From JBGTLU01 sp041743935 (lineage in GTDB: Bacteria; Bacteroidota; Bacteroidia; Sphingobacteriales; Sphingobacteriaceae), in the NCBI GenBank assembly GCA_041743935.1, contig JBGTLU010000022.1, positions 1 through 51,876 on the forward strand: a stretch of DNA of 51,876 nucleotides, in the 5' to 3' direction. A program made the translations under genes and the position numbers. The notes under the pieces are model-generated. The model did not search any database, was not told the origin of the DNA, and was given only the letters and a program-made list of their open reading frames with translations. This document shows positions 27,517-36,378 of the stretch, in pieces. Position 1 is the stretch's first letter; the number at the start of each line of letters is the position of its first letter.

Positions 27517-29190
27517 TTATTTCAATCTTTCTGTGATATCCAATCGGTGTTTACGTGCAGTATCTTTTGCAATGTCATAACCAGCATCCATGTGCCGTAT
27601 TACACCCATTGCAGGGTCGTTGTGTAGCACTCTTTTTAAACGAATGGCAGCATCTTCGGTACCATCTGCAACAATTACCATCCCGGCATGGATAGAATAT
27701 CCAATACCAACGCCTCCGCCATGATGCAAACTTACCCAACTTGCTCCACCGGCTGTATTTATTAACGCATTTAAAATGGGCCAATCTGCAACTGCATCAG
27801 AGCCATCTTTCATAGCTTCTGTTTCTCGGTTTGGCGAAGCAACAGAACCGGTATCCAGGTGGTCTCTACCAATAACAATAGGCGCTTTTACTTTTCCGGT
27901 TCTTACCAATTCATTAAACGCTAATCCTGCTTTTTCTCTATCGCCTTGACCTAGCCAACAAATTCTGGCTGGTAGTCCTTGAAAAGCAATGCGCTCTTGT
28001 GCCATTTTAATCCAACGAGCTAAGCCTTTATCTTCCGGAAATAATTCTAAAATTAATTTATCGGTTACGTAAATATCTTGTGGATCGCCACTAAGTGCAG
28101 CCCATCTAAACGGTCCTTTGCCCTCGCAAAATAATGGTCGGATATAAGCCGGAACAAAACCAGGAAAATCAAAAGCATTTACCACACCGGCTTCTAATGC
28201 TCTTCCGCGCAAGTTATTACCGTAATCAAAGGTAATGGCTCCACGTTTTTGTAATTGCAGCATTTGCCTGATATGCAATGCCATGGTTTCATAGCTAAGT
28301 TCAGTGTATTTCTGCGGGTTATTATCTCGCAAGATGGCTGCTTCTTGTACACTCAAATCCTTAGGAAAATAACCTATTAATGGGTCGTGTGCGGAGGTTT
28401 GGTCGGTTAAAACATCCGGAGTAATGTTTCTATCTAGCAAGCGTTGCAATAAATCAACCGCATTGCAAATCACACCTATGGAAATTCCCAAACCTTTTTG
28501 TTTTGCAGCCAATGCTGCATCAATGGCTTGGTCTATATCGTTAAATTTTTGATCGAGGTAGCGGGTTTGTATGCGTTTATCTATCCGCCATTCTTCCATT
28601 TCTGCCGCTAAACAAACTCCTTCATTCATGGTTACTGCCAGTGGTTGTGCTCCACCCATTCCGCCCAAACCTGCTGTTACGGTGAGTGTATTTTTAAGGG
28701 TGCCACCAAAATGCTGTCGAGCTAATTCGCCAAAAGTTTCATAAGTGCCTTGTACAATTCCTTGCGAACCAATGTATATCCATGAGCCTGCTGTCATTTG
28801 GCCATACATCATTAAGCCTTTTTCTTCTAACTCATCAAAATGTGCTTGCGTTGCCCATTTAGGAACCAATTGTGAATTGGAAATAATAACTCTTGGGGCA
28901 TCTTTATGGGTGGGTAAAATACCAACTGGTTTTCCGGATTGGATTAATAAGGTTTCATCTTCATTTAAATCTTGTAATGCTTTAACGATTAAATCGTAGC
29001 ACTCTGGATTTCTGGCGGCTTTTCCTCTACCGCCATAAACTATCAAATCTTCCGGACGTTCCGCTACATCGGCATCTAAATTATTCATTAACATGCGTAA
29101 TGCTGCTTCTTGAATCCAGCCTTTGCAACTCAATTTTGTGCCGGTTGCAGCTTTAATATTTTTTAATCGGTTGGATGATATATTAGACAT
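27517..29190 (-). CDS. hutU: Urocanate hydratase
   Basis: 557 residues, the family norm. YGGRGKAARNPECYD near 53-67, AGLGGMGGAQPLAVTMN (NAD+-binding glycine loop, about 170-186), ARICWLGQGDR and HHGGGVGIGYS are signature blocks. It hydrates urocanate to imidazolonepropionate using tightly bound NAD+ as a cofactor. A TATTTTTG -7 candidate lies upstream at 29214-29221. hutH (histidine ammonia-lyase), the first step, is not in the window. Confidence 0.97.
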   Translation of the reverse strand: MSNISSNRLKNIKAATGTKLSCKGWIQEAALRMLMNNLDADVAERPEDLIVYGGRGKAARNPECYDLIVKALQDLNEDETLLIQSGKPVGILPTHKDAPRVIISNSQLVPKWATQAHFDELEEKGLMMYGQMTAGSWIYIGSQGIVQGTYETFGELARQHFGGTLKNTLTVTAGLGGMGGAQPLAVTMNEGVCLAAEMEEWRIDKRIQTRYLDQKFNDIDQAIDAALAAKQKGLGISIGVICNAVDLLQRLLDRNITPDVLTDQTSAHDPLIGYFPKDLSVQEAAILRDNNPQKYTELSYETMALHIRQMLQLQKRGAITFDYGNNLRGRALEAGVVNAFDFPGFVPAYIRPLFCEGKGPFRWAALSGDPQDIYVTDKLILELFPEDKGLARWIKMAQERIAFQGLPARICWLGQGDREKAGLAFNELVRTGKVKAPIVIGRDHLDTGSVASPNRETEAMKDGSDAVADWPILNALINTAGGASWVSLHHGGGVGIGYSIHAGMVIVADGTEDAAIRLKRVLHNDPAMGVIRHMDAGYDIAKDTARKHRLDITERLK

Positions 29191-29213
29191 ACTTAGTTAT
29201 GCAATTGTGTTTT

Positions 29214-29221
29214 CAAAAATA
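29214..29221 (-). promoter_or_regulatory. Candidate -7 box for hutU
   Basis: The minus strand reads TATTTTTG, a full match to TAnnTTTG, 23 bp upstream of the hutU ATG. A TTTG at 29246-29249 (minus) is at 24-bp spacing, longer than the usual 19-21, so the -33 element is uncertain. Confidence 0.45.
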
Positions 29222-29271
29222 ACATTATGGTTACAGATTTATGCCCAAATCCTAATTTGTATTAAAAATCG

Positions 29272-29279
29272 TACATTTG
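29272..29279 (+). promoter_or_regulatory. Candidate -7 box for the metal-uptake unit
   Basis: TACATTTG matches TAnnTTTG and lies 13 bp upstream of the ATG at 29293. No -33 element at proper spacing was found. It is back-to-back with the hutU box, so the two promoters share about 100 bp. Confidence 0.45.
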
Positions 29280-29292
29280 ACGTTTGTTTAAC

Positions 29293-29616
29293 ATGAAAAA
29301 GATATTGCACTTGGGCTCATCCTTCTTAATTATCCTGGCCATTATGGCTTCGATAATTCCTGTGCAATTGTTTCATGAGCACAAAGAAGATCATACAATA
29401 ACCACTTCAAAACCTATAAACATCCTACAAAAACACGAAATAAAGTGTTGCGATGTTCATGAAGAAGCTCTAAGGTTTACTGCAATTATACCTCATGCAG
29501 ATTTTTTAATTACTGATTACCATTTTGCATCTATCCTAACTCCCATTACTCTTAATGGCGATATAAAATTTATCACTGAGCTTAAAAATAAAGCTCCACC
29601 AGTTTTTGCAGCTTAA
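29293..29616 (+). CDS. Small His-rich secreted/anchored protein, function unknown
   Basis: 107 residues from the ATG at 29293 (a TTG three codons earlier is possible). An N-terminal hydrophobic segment (LGSSFLIILAIMASIIPVQL) acts as signal or anchor. Behind it are FHEHKEDH, HEIKCCDVHEE and other histidines, a metal-ligand-rich pattern. It is followed at 61 bp by a TonB receptor gene and then an acidic lipoprotein. A role as periplasmic metal binder or receptor partner is inferred; no family is recognised. Confidence 0.7.
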   Translation: MKKILHLGSSFLIILAIMASIIPVQLFHEHKEDHTITTSKPINILQKHEIKCCDVHEEALRFTAIIPHADFLITDYHFASILTPITLNGDIKFITELKNKAPPVFAA

Positions 29617-29677
29617 TTTCTGAAGCTAAAAACCATCTACATACAAAATAAATAATCATTTAAAATTCTGAGTAGGA

Positions 29678-31990
29678 ATGAAGTTTCCTTATACGTGTAT
29701 ATTCATAATATGCTTGTTATGTGCGTTTTCTGCAACTGCACAAGTATGCTCTTTAACCATTAGTGGCAAAGTAATGGACGATAACGGTTCATTGCCTGGG
29801 GCAACTATTGCTATTAAAGGAACAACACAAGTTACTGCCACAGATGCAGACGGAAATTTCAGATTGGTCGGTATTTGTCAGGGTTCTGTAACACTTCAAA
29901 TTAGCTACATCGGTTTTCAAACCAAAGAGTATCGTTTAAATTTGAGGAGAGATGAGCAATTATCTATTCAATTACAAGCAGATGCAAAACAACTCGGCGA
30001 AGTAGTATTAAGGGTAAGCAGGGTTGGGAATACACCAGTACAAAGTATTTCTGTACTGGAAATGCAAGACTTGGAAAAAACTCGTGGACAATCTTTGGGA
30101 GAAGCTTTAAAAATTATTCCGGGACTGAATTCCATACAAACCGGGCCAACCATTTCTAAACCCGTAATACATGGATTACATAGCAACCGCATTGTGATTT
30201 ATAATGCTGGTGTGCGACAAGAAGGACAACAATGGGGAAGTGAACATGCCCCTGAAATTGACCCTTTTATTGCCAACAGAATTATAGTTGTGAAAGGCGC
30301 GGCTAGCGTAATGTATGGAGCCGATGCGTTGGGCGGAGTTATTTTAGTTGAACCAGAGCACTTACACTACGGCGATGGAACTACTGGAAATCTTTACATG
30401 CTAGGATTAACCAATGGTCGGCAAGGAATTGTTTCTGGAAACTTAGAGGGAAGCCCCTTTAAAAACTTCCGTATGCGTTTTCAGGGTACTTTGCGCGAAG
30501 CGGGTAATGCACGTACACCCAACTACTTTTTAGCTAATACCGGAATAAAGGAAGCCAATGCTGCCTTAATAATGGGCTACCAAAAAGAGCGCTTTAAGAC
30601 CGAGTTTTATGGCAGTGTATTTACTTCTAAAATTGGGATTTTTCAGGGTTCACATATTGGAAACCTAACTGAATTAAGGCAAGTTTTTGAACGTGGCGAA
30701 CCGTTTTTGCAACCGGGCTTTACTTATGCTATAGAAAGGCCAAATCAAGACGTAACACATTTTATCCTTAAATCAGAAAGCCATTATGTTTTTGATGGAT
30801 TAGGGAAACTTTGTTTACAATACGCTTGGCAACAAAACAAACGCTCAGAGTTTGATTTACATAAACCATTTAACGATTCGTTGGCAGCTTTAAATAAACC
30901 TCAACTTGCATTTGATTTAACTACTCAAACGCTAGATATTTTATTGGAGCATAACCCAATTGGAAGAATAAATGGCAAAATAGGAGTGAATGGCATCTTC
31001 CAACAGAATTTTTATGATGGCCGGTTTTTAATTCCGTTTTTTGATAGTTACGCTGCTGGGGCCTATATTATAGAACGATTGAACACACAAAAATGGGATT
31101 TTGAAGTTGGGTTACGTGCCGATTATAAGTACATGGTAACAACGCTACGTGAAAACAACCAAATCATAAATCCGGATTTTAATTTCAGTTCTGTCTCTGG
31201 TACTTTAGGTGCAACGCATCGGCTAAATGAAAAAACATCTCTGCAGGCAACCGTTGCACGAGCTTGGCGTGCACCATCCATTAATGAATTATTTACTGAT
31301 GGCGTGCATCATGGTAGCGCATCTTACGAAAAAGGAGATAGGAATTTAAAAGAAGAACAGGCTTTTAACTTTACTACAGGCATTAATTACCAATCGGAAA
31401 GGTTCTCAGTGGATGCCGGGATGTACCTCAATTTTATTGATGACTATATCTACCTAAAGCCATTGCCAGATCCAGTTTTATCGTTAAGAGGTGCTTTCCC
31501 AGCGTTTGAATACACACAAGTGGATGCAAGGTTTTTTGGTGGGGATTTTACATCTAAAATTAAACTCATCGGAAACCTAGATTTGATTTCTAAGTTTTCA
31601 TTTGTACGAGCCAAAAACACCGAAACAAATATTTTTTTGGAATTGATACCGGCCGATAAACTGAGTAACACTTTGTCTCTTGAGCTTCGCGACACAAAAA
31701 CGTTTACCAATACGAGTTTGGAATTTACTGGAACCTGGGTTGGTAAACAAAACTTAGTAAACGAAGCGTCAGATTTTGTGCCTCCACCTGCAGCCTATGC
31801 TTTATTTAATGTAGATATAAACAGTACCGTGCAACTTGGCAAGCAATCGGTATTGTTTGGTTTTAGTGTTCAGAATTTATTCAACACCCGCTATCGCGAT
31901 TATTTAAATCGATTTAGATATTTCGCCGATGATACGGGAATAAATGCAGCCTTTAAGTTGCAAATCCCTTTTGGGAAATCTAATAATTAA
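29678..31990 (+). CDS. TonB-dependent receptor with carboxypeptidase-D-like domain
   Basis: 770 residues. Signal peptide ending SATAQ (residue 21), CarboxypepD_reg-like domain about 27-105 (SGKVMDDNGSLPGATI), plug about 115-225 with GLNSIQTGPTISKPVIHGLH, and VVKGAASVMYGADALGG, then the barrel ending FKLQIPFGKS. Plug sequence resembles receptors for metals or small chelates rather than glycan SusC. It is flanked by the His-rich small protein and an acidic lipoprotein, giving a three-gene unit for uptake of an unidentified substrate, perhaps a metal. Confidence 0.93.
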   Translation: MKFPYTCIFIICLLCAFSATAQVCSLTISGKVMDDNGSLPGATIAIKGTTQVTATDADGNFRLVGICQGSVTLQISYIGFQTKEYRLNLRRDEQLSIQLQADAKQLGEVVLRVSRVGNTPVQSISVLEMQDLEKTRGQSLGEALKIIPGLNSIQTGPTISKPVIHGLHSNRIVIYNAGVRQEGQQWGSEHAPEIDPFIANRIIVVKGAASVMYGADALGGVILVEPEHLHYGDGTTGNLYMLGLTNGRQGIVSGNLEGSPFKNFRMRFQGTLREAGNARTPNYFLANTGIKEANAALIMGYQKERFKTEFYGSVFTSKIGIFQGSHIGNLTELRQVFERGEPFLQPGFTYAIERPNQDVTHFILKSESHYVFDGLGKLCLQYAWQQNKRSEFDLHKPFNDSLAALNKPQLAFDLTTQTLDILLEHNPIGRINGKIGVNGIFQQNFYDGRFLIPFFDSYAAGAYIIERLNTQKWDFEVGLRADYKYMVTTLRENNQIINPDFNFSSVSGTLGATHRLNEKTSLQATVARAWRAPSINELFTDGVHHGSASYEKGDRNLKEEQAFNFTTGINYQSERFSVDAGMYLNFIDDYIYLKPLPDPVLSLRGAFPAFEYTQVDARFFGGDFTSKIKLIGNLDLISKFSFVRAKNTETNIFLELIPADKLSNTLSLELRDTKTFTNTSLEFTGTWVGKQNLVNEASDFVPPPAAYALFNVDINSTVQLGKQSVLFGFSVQNLFNTRYRDYLNRFRYFADDTGINAAFKLQIPFGKSNN

Positions 31991-32018
31991 ATTTTTAATG
32001 TTTAAAAAGTCAAAAATC

Positions 32019-32567
32019 ATGAAAAAGAATCTATTCAAGTTTTTATTAATCCTAGCTACCATAGGAATAATTGCTAACACAGGTTGTAAGAAAAAACAAC
32101 TACCGGACGATGAAGAAGAATTAATTACAACCATTAAAATGAACTTCAAAAATACCGCAACTAATGCAGTTACCACCTTTACTGCGCGCGATTTGGATGG
32201 AGAGGGTGGAAATCCACCAGTAATTGATAACATCAGTTTATTGGCCAATGCCAATTATGAATTAACACTTGAGTTTTTAAACGAATCCGTAAATCCACCA
32301 GAAGATATCACCGAAGAAATTGAAGAAGAAGCAGATGACCATTTAGTGATTTTCAAGAAATCAACTTCGATTAACATTTCGTTTAACATTACGGATAGAG
32401 ACAGCAAAAATTTACCTGTGGGCTTAAAGAGTACAGTTGCTACCGGTGCTATAAGTAATGGCACCATAACGGTTCTTCTAAAACACCAGCCCGGAGTTAA
32501 AAACGGACAAGAAGCACCTGGCTCTGTAGATTACGAAGTTACATTTAACGTAAACCTTACTAATTAA
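32019..32567 (+). CDS. Acidic lipoprotein downstream of a TonB receptor
   Basis: 182 residues from the ATG at 32019; an in-frame ATG at 31998 is possible, and a still longer frame overlaps the receptor. Lipoprotein signal ends IIANTGC (Cys23). The mature part is acidic early (LPDDEEELITT) with the DxDGxG-like FTARDLDGEGG and ITEEIEEEADDH, a lipoprotein type I have seen next to such receptors. It is probably a surface or periplasmic partner of the receptor; ligand unknown. A strong terminator follows at 32594. Confidence 0.8.
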   Translation: MKKNLFKFLLILATIGIIANTGCKKKQLPDDEEELITTIKMNFKNTATNAVTTFTARDLDGEGGNPPVIDNISLLANANYELTLEFLNESVNPPEDITEEIEEEADDHLVIFKKSTSINISFNITDRDSKNLPVGLKSTVATGAISNGTITVLLKHQPGVKNGQEAPGSVDYEVTFNVNLTN

Positions 32568-32593
32568 AAAACAGGTTTGATTTTGTTTGATTA

Positions 32594-32620
32594 CCCCCAA
32601 CTTATCGTTGGGGGTTTTTT
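32594..32620 (+). terminator. Intrinsic terminator after the receptor-lipoprotein unit
   Basis: CCCCCAAC, a 5-base loop and GTTGGGGG, followed by six T residues. A canonical G/C-rich hairpin plus U-run 26 bp beyond the lipoprotein stop. Confidence 0.92.
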
Positions 32621-32651
32621 ATGCTCTAAATCTGGCTCTTGATACAAAAAC

Positions 32652-32684
32652 AAAAACCCGCTTTTTGTATAAAAGCGGGTTTTT
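32652..32684. terminator. Bidirectional terminator between lipoprotein and nrdJ
   Basis: AAAAACCCGCTTTT and AAAAGCGGGTTTTT form a 14-bp perfect stem with a 5-base loop. T-runs are on both strands, so it can end both the + unit and nrdJ (stop at 32703, minus). Confidence 0.9.
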
Positions 32685-32702
32685 AAAATATTAACTAAAA
32701 TA

Positions 32703-35700
32703 TTAACTACAGCCTAAGGAATTACCACAATTTAAACACTTGTAGCAAGTACCTGAGCGAACTGTAATATGACCACAAACATTACAAGCCGGGGCATCGC
32801 TTTGCATGCTGCTCATGTAATCTGAAATAGAGGATTCTGATTTTTGACCAGATTCTACCCTAGTAAATGTAGGTTGTTGAACTTCTTCAGCTTCCAAATT
32901 ATTTACATCTTCATCTCTCATTTGCGGGTTTTCTAAAACCGGTTTTGCGGTTTGTACGTGCACTAAATCTGTACGGTTTAAGTACTCGTAACCCAACAAG
33001 CGGAAGATATAATCTACAATAGAAGTGGCGCTTTTGATATTGTCGTTACCAGATACCATACCTGATGGTTCAAAACGAGTGAAAGTAAATTTCTCTACGT
33101 ATTCTTCTAATGGTACGCCATATTGTAATCCAACAGAAACAGCAATAGCAAAACAGTTAATTACAGATCGGAAAGAAGCTCCTTCTTTGTATAAATCCAC
33201 AAATATTTCACCCAATTTACCGTCTTCATATTCGCCGGTTCTCACAAAAATGGTTTGTCCGCCAACAGCCGCTTTTTGAGTAAACCCTCTTCTGCGGGCT
33301 GGTAAGCTTTTTTTGGCAACCACTCGTGCTAATTTATCGCGGAATTTGGTATCTCTTGATCGTTCGATGATAGCCATAGCAGCTTCCACAATTTGCTCTT
33401 CGGTTAAATCGCTTAATTTAAAATCGCCGGCTTTACCTAAAACATCTTCAATGATGTCTATTTTCTCTACTTCTTCCTCTTCTTTTACATCCGATTTGGT
33501 AGATAATGGCTGAGAAAGTTTACAACCATCGCGGTAAAGTGCGTTTGCTTTTAATCCAAGCTCCCAACTTAATCGGTAACATTCTTTAATTTCATCTACC
33601 GATGCTTCGTTAGGCAAATTAATGGTTTTAGATATTGCTCCGGATAAAAATGGCTGTGATGCCGACATCATACGTATATGTCCTTCGGCCATGATATAAC
33701 GTTGGCCTTTAGCTCCGCATTTATTTGCGCAATCAAAAATAGAATAATGCTCTTCCTTCAAATAAGGAGCACCCTCTACCGTCATGGTTCCGCATATGTA
33801 TTCATTAGCCTCGGCAATTTGTGCATTTTTAAAGCCTAATGATCTCAATAAATTAAAGTTAGGGGCATCGTACTGAGCAGGTTTAAATCCAAGACGTTTT
33901 AGAGTTTCCTCACCCAAAGTCCATCGGTTAAATACAAAACCAATTTCAAATGCAGCTAATAATGAGTCTTCAATTTTTTGAATATCTTCTTTGGTAAACC
34001 CTTTGGCTTTAAGGGTCTCGGCATTAATATGAGGTGCGCCATTTAAGCTGGCGTGACCTTTTGCATAGTGAATGATGGCATCTATCTGATTGCTATCGTA
34101 TCCTAAATTTTTTAATGCCTGAGGTACCGCTTGATTGATGATTTTGAAGTAACCACCACCTGATAATTTTTTGAATTTAACCAAAGCAAAGTCGGGTTCA
34201 ATACCAGTGGTATCGCAATCCATTACCAAACCAATGGTTCCGGTAGGGGCTATAACGGTAGTTTGAGCATTACGGTAACCGTATTTTTCGCCCATTTCCA
34301 CTGCTTTATCCCATGAGTTGCATGCAGAGGATAATAAATAATCAGGGCAATATTTTGGGTTGATGCCCGGAGGCGCAATTTCTAGTCCTTCATAGTTTCC
34401 GGTTGCGTTGTATGCTGCATACCGATGGTTGCGCATTACCCGCATCATGTGTTCTTTGTTTTTCTTAAACTCTCTGAAAGGGCCTAAATCTTTCGCCATT
34501 TCTGCCGATGTTGCATAGGCGGTTCCGGTCATAATTGCGGTAATAGCACCACCAATTGCGCGAGCTTTCTCGCTATCGTAAGCAATGCCAGATACCATAA
34601 GCATGGCACCTAAATTGGCAAAACCTAATCCTAACGTACGGTAATCGTATGAAAGTTGAGCAACTTCTTTGGATGGGAATTGTGCCATCAACACAGAAAT
34701 TTCTAATACCACAGTCCAGATTCTACAAATGTGCTCAAAGCCTTTTACATCAAACTGCATGGTTTCTTTATTTAAGAAATGCATTAAGTTGATGGAGGCT
34801 AAATTACATGCCGTATTGTCTAAGAACATGTATTCTGAACATGGGTTAGAAGCATTTATTCTTCCTCCCTCCGGACAAGTATGCCATTCGTTGATAGTAG
34901 TATCGTATTGTACACCAGGATCTGCACAGGCCCATGCTGCAAATGCAATTTTATCCCATAATTTTTGGGAATCTATGCTACCTACCGGTTTTCCGTTGGT
35001 ACGTCCAATTAAATCCCACGGTTTATTTTCATCTAATGCATTAAAAAACGCGTTAGGTATGCGAACAGAATTATTGGAGTTTTGACCAGAAACAGTACGG
35101 TAAGCTTCACCTTCGTAACCAGAATCGTATCCTGCAGCAATCATTGCTGCTACTTTTTTCTCTTCTTGTACTTTCCAATCAATAAAGTTTTCTACTTCTG
35201 GATGATCTAAATCTAAACAAACCATTTTAGCAGCACGGCGAGTTGTTCCTCCCGATTTAATTGCACCTGCCGCTCTATCTCCAATTTTTAAGAAAGACAT
35301 TAATCCTGAAGATTGTCCACCGCCAGATAGTTTTTCGTTCTCGCCACGGATTCTTGAAAAATTAGTGCCTACTCCGGAGCCGTATTTAAAAATACGTGCC
35401 TCACGAACCCAAAGATCCATGATACCACCTTCGTTTACTAAATCATCATCAACAGATAAAATAAAACAGGCATGAGGCTGTGGGCGCTCATAGGCTGATG
35501 TAGATTTTTTTAGTTCTTCGGTTACGGGATCTACAAAATAATGTCCTTGTGGTTTACCTGTAATTTGGTAAGATGAGTATAAACCAGTGTTAAACCATTG
35601 TGGTGAATTTGGTGCAGCAAGCTGTCCGGTAATGGTATATACCAACTCGTCGTAAAAGATTTGGGCATCTTTATCGCTCGCAAAATAATTGTAGCGTTTT

Positions 35701-36029
35701 CCCCAATCCATCCAACAATGCGCCATTCGATGGGCTACTTGTTTAATGGAACTTTCTCTGCCCAAACTACCATCGGGCTGAGGTACTCCTGCTTTGCGAA
35801 AATATTTCTGAGCCAATATATCGGTGGCAACCTGCGACCAAGTGCTTGGTACTTCTACATCATTCATTTCGAAAACTGCATCTCCAGCAGGATTTCGAAT
35901 TACGGATGTTCTTTTTTCGAACGTAAATAAATCAAAGGGCGACTTGCCTTCTTTAGTAAAATAACGCTCAATTTTGAGTCCTTTTTTTGCTGCCTTCTCG
36001 GCTGTAGGTTTAGTAGGTTTTTTACTCAT
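32703..36029 (-). CDS. nrdJ: Adenosylcobalamin-dependent ribonucleotide reductase (class II)
   Basis: 1108 residues, typical of the long bacterial class II enzyme. STWSQVATDILAQKYFRKAG (family start), NASNPCSEYMFLDNTACNL with the active-site Cys-Ser-Glu, and QTTVIAPTGTIG are present. The C-terminus carries a Cys-rich zinc-ribbon tail (CNVCGH...CYKCLNCG) with the redox cysteines. It makes dNTPs with a B12 radical. I see no B12 box (GCCACTG) upstream. Palindromes and two DnaA-box-like sites lie in the leader region. Confidence 0.96.
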   Translation of the reverse strand: MSKKPTKPTAEKAAKKGLKIERYFTKEGKSPFDLFTFEKRTSVIRNPAGDAVFEMNDVEVPSTWSQVATDILAQKYFRKAGVPQPDGSLGRESSIKQVAHRMAHCWMDWGKRYNYFASDKDAQIFYDELVYTITGQLAAPNSPQWFNTGLYSSYQITGKPQGHYFVDPVTEELKKSTSAYERPQPHACFILSVDDDLVNEGGIMDLWVREARIFKYGSGVGTNFSRIRGENEKLSGGGQSSGLMSFLKIGDRAAGAIKSGGTTRRAAKMVCLDLDHPEVENFIDWKVQEEKKVAAMIAAGYDSGYEGEAYRTVSGQNSNNSVRIPNAFFNALDENKPWDLIGRTNGKPVGSIDSQKLWDKIAFAAWACADPGVQYDTTINEWHTCPEGGRINASNPCSEYMFLDNTACNLASINLMHFLNKETMQFDVKGFEHICRIWTVVLEISVLMAQFPSKEVAQLSYDYRTLGLGFANLGAMLMVSGIAYDSEKARAIGGAITAIMTGTAYATSAEMAKDLGPFREFKKNKEHMMRVMRNHRYAAYNATGNYEGLEIAPPGINPKYCPDYLLSSACNSWDKAVEMGEKYGYRNAQTTVIAPTGTIGLVMDCDTTGIEPDFALVKFKKLSGGGYFKIINQAVPQALKNLGYDSNQIDAIIHYAKGHASLNGAPHINAETLKAKGFTKEDIQKIEDSLLAAFEIGFVFNRWTLGEETLKRLGFKPAQYDAPNFNLLRSLGFKNAQIAEANEYICGTMTVEGAPYLKEEHYSIFDCANKCGAKGQRYIMAEGHIRMMSASQPFLSGAISKTINLPNEASVDEIKECYRLSWELGLKANALYRDGCKLSQPLSTKSDVKEEEEVEKIDIIEDVLGKAGDFKLSDLTEEQIVEAAMAIIERSRDTKFRDKLARVVAKKSLPARRRGFTQKAAVGGQTIFVRTGEYEDGKLGEIFVDLYKEGASFRSVINCFAIAVSVGLQYGVPLEEYVEKFTFTRFEPSGMVSGNDNIKSATSIVDYIFRLLGYEYLNRTDLVHVQTAKPVLENPQMRDEDVNNLEAEEVQQPTFTRVESGQKSESSISDYMSSMQSDAPACNVCGHITVRSGTCYKCLNCGNSLGCS

Positions 36030-36378
36030 CTTAAATTATTGTATTAGTATTGTTGTTTATCAACAAAAATGTTGAAGGGTTTTTAACCAAATTTAGAATT
36101 GATGTTAACCTAGTTGAAATTCAGTTTTCCACACCGCTTTTTAAAAAGTGCCATTAAAGCTCAAAAGATTGTTTAAATACTTGAAATGTAAAAGTTTGTA
36201 ATTGTGGAAAAGTGTTTTTTTCTCTTGTAGATGTAAAAAAATGTTTGTTAACTAAGTATTACCTTAACACAAGAAAACAGATGGAAAAGCACCTGCCGAA
36301 ATACTGCTTTTATATCCTCCAAAATTGAAACGAAAGAAAAAAATTATTCGTTTAGCAGTGCTTTTTTAGCGGTGGATT
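36030..36378. other. nrdJ upstream region: palindromes and two DnaA-box-like sites
   Basis: No gene. On the minus strand TAAATTTG (36088-36095) fits TAnnTTTG, 58 bp before the nrdJ ATG. Between them is the hairpin TCAACA/TGTTGA (36060-36075). TTTTCCACA (36125-36133) and its inverse TGTGGAAAA (36203-36211) fit the DnaA-box consensus TTWTNCACA and are 69 bp apart. CTTTTTAAAAAG (36137-36148) is palindromic. No cobalamin riboswitch is recognisable. The rest, to 36378, shows nothing. Confidence 0.4.

Noticed and set aside
34669..35085. 138-codon frame antisense to nrdJ
   Set aside because: The opposite strand is the well-conserved class II RNR core; nothing in the antisense product is recognisable.
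36030..36378. Replication origin, on the strength of two DnaA-box-like sites
   Set aside because: Only two loose matches, no clear AT-rich unwinding element and no dnaA, dnaN or gidA-type neighbours; a promoter role is more likely.
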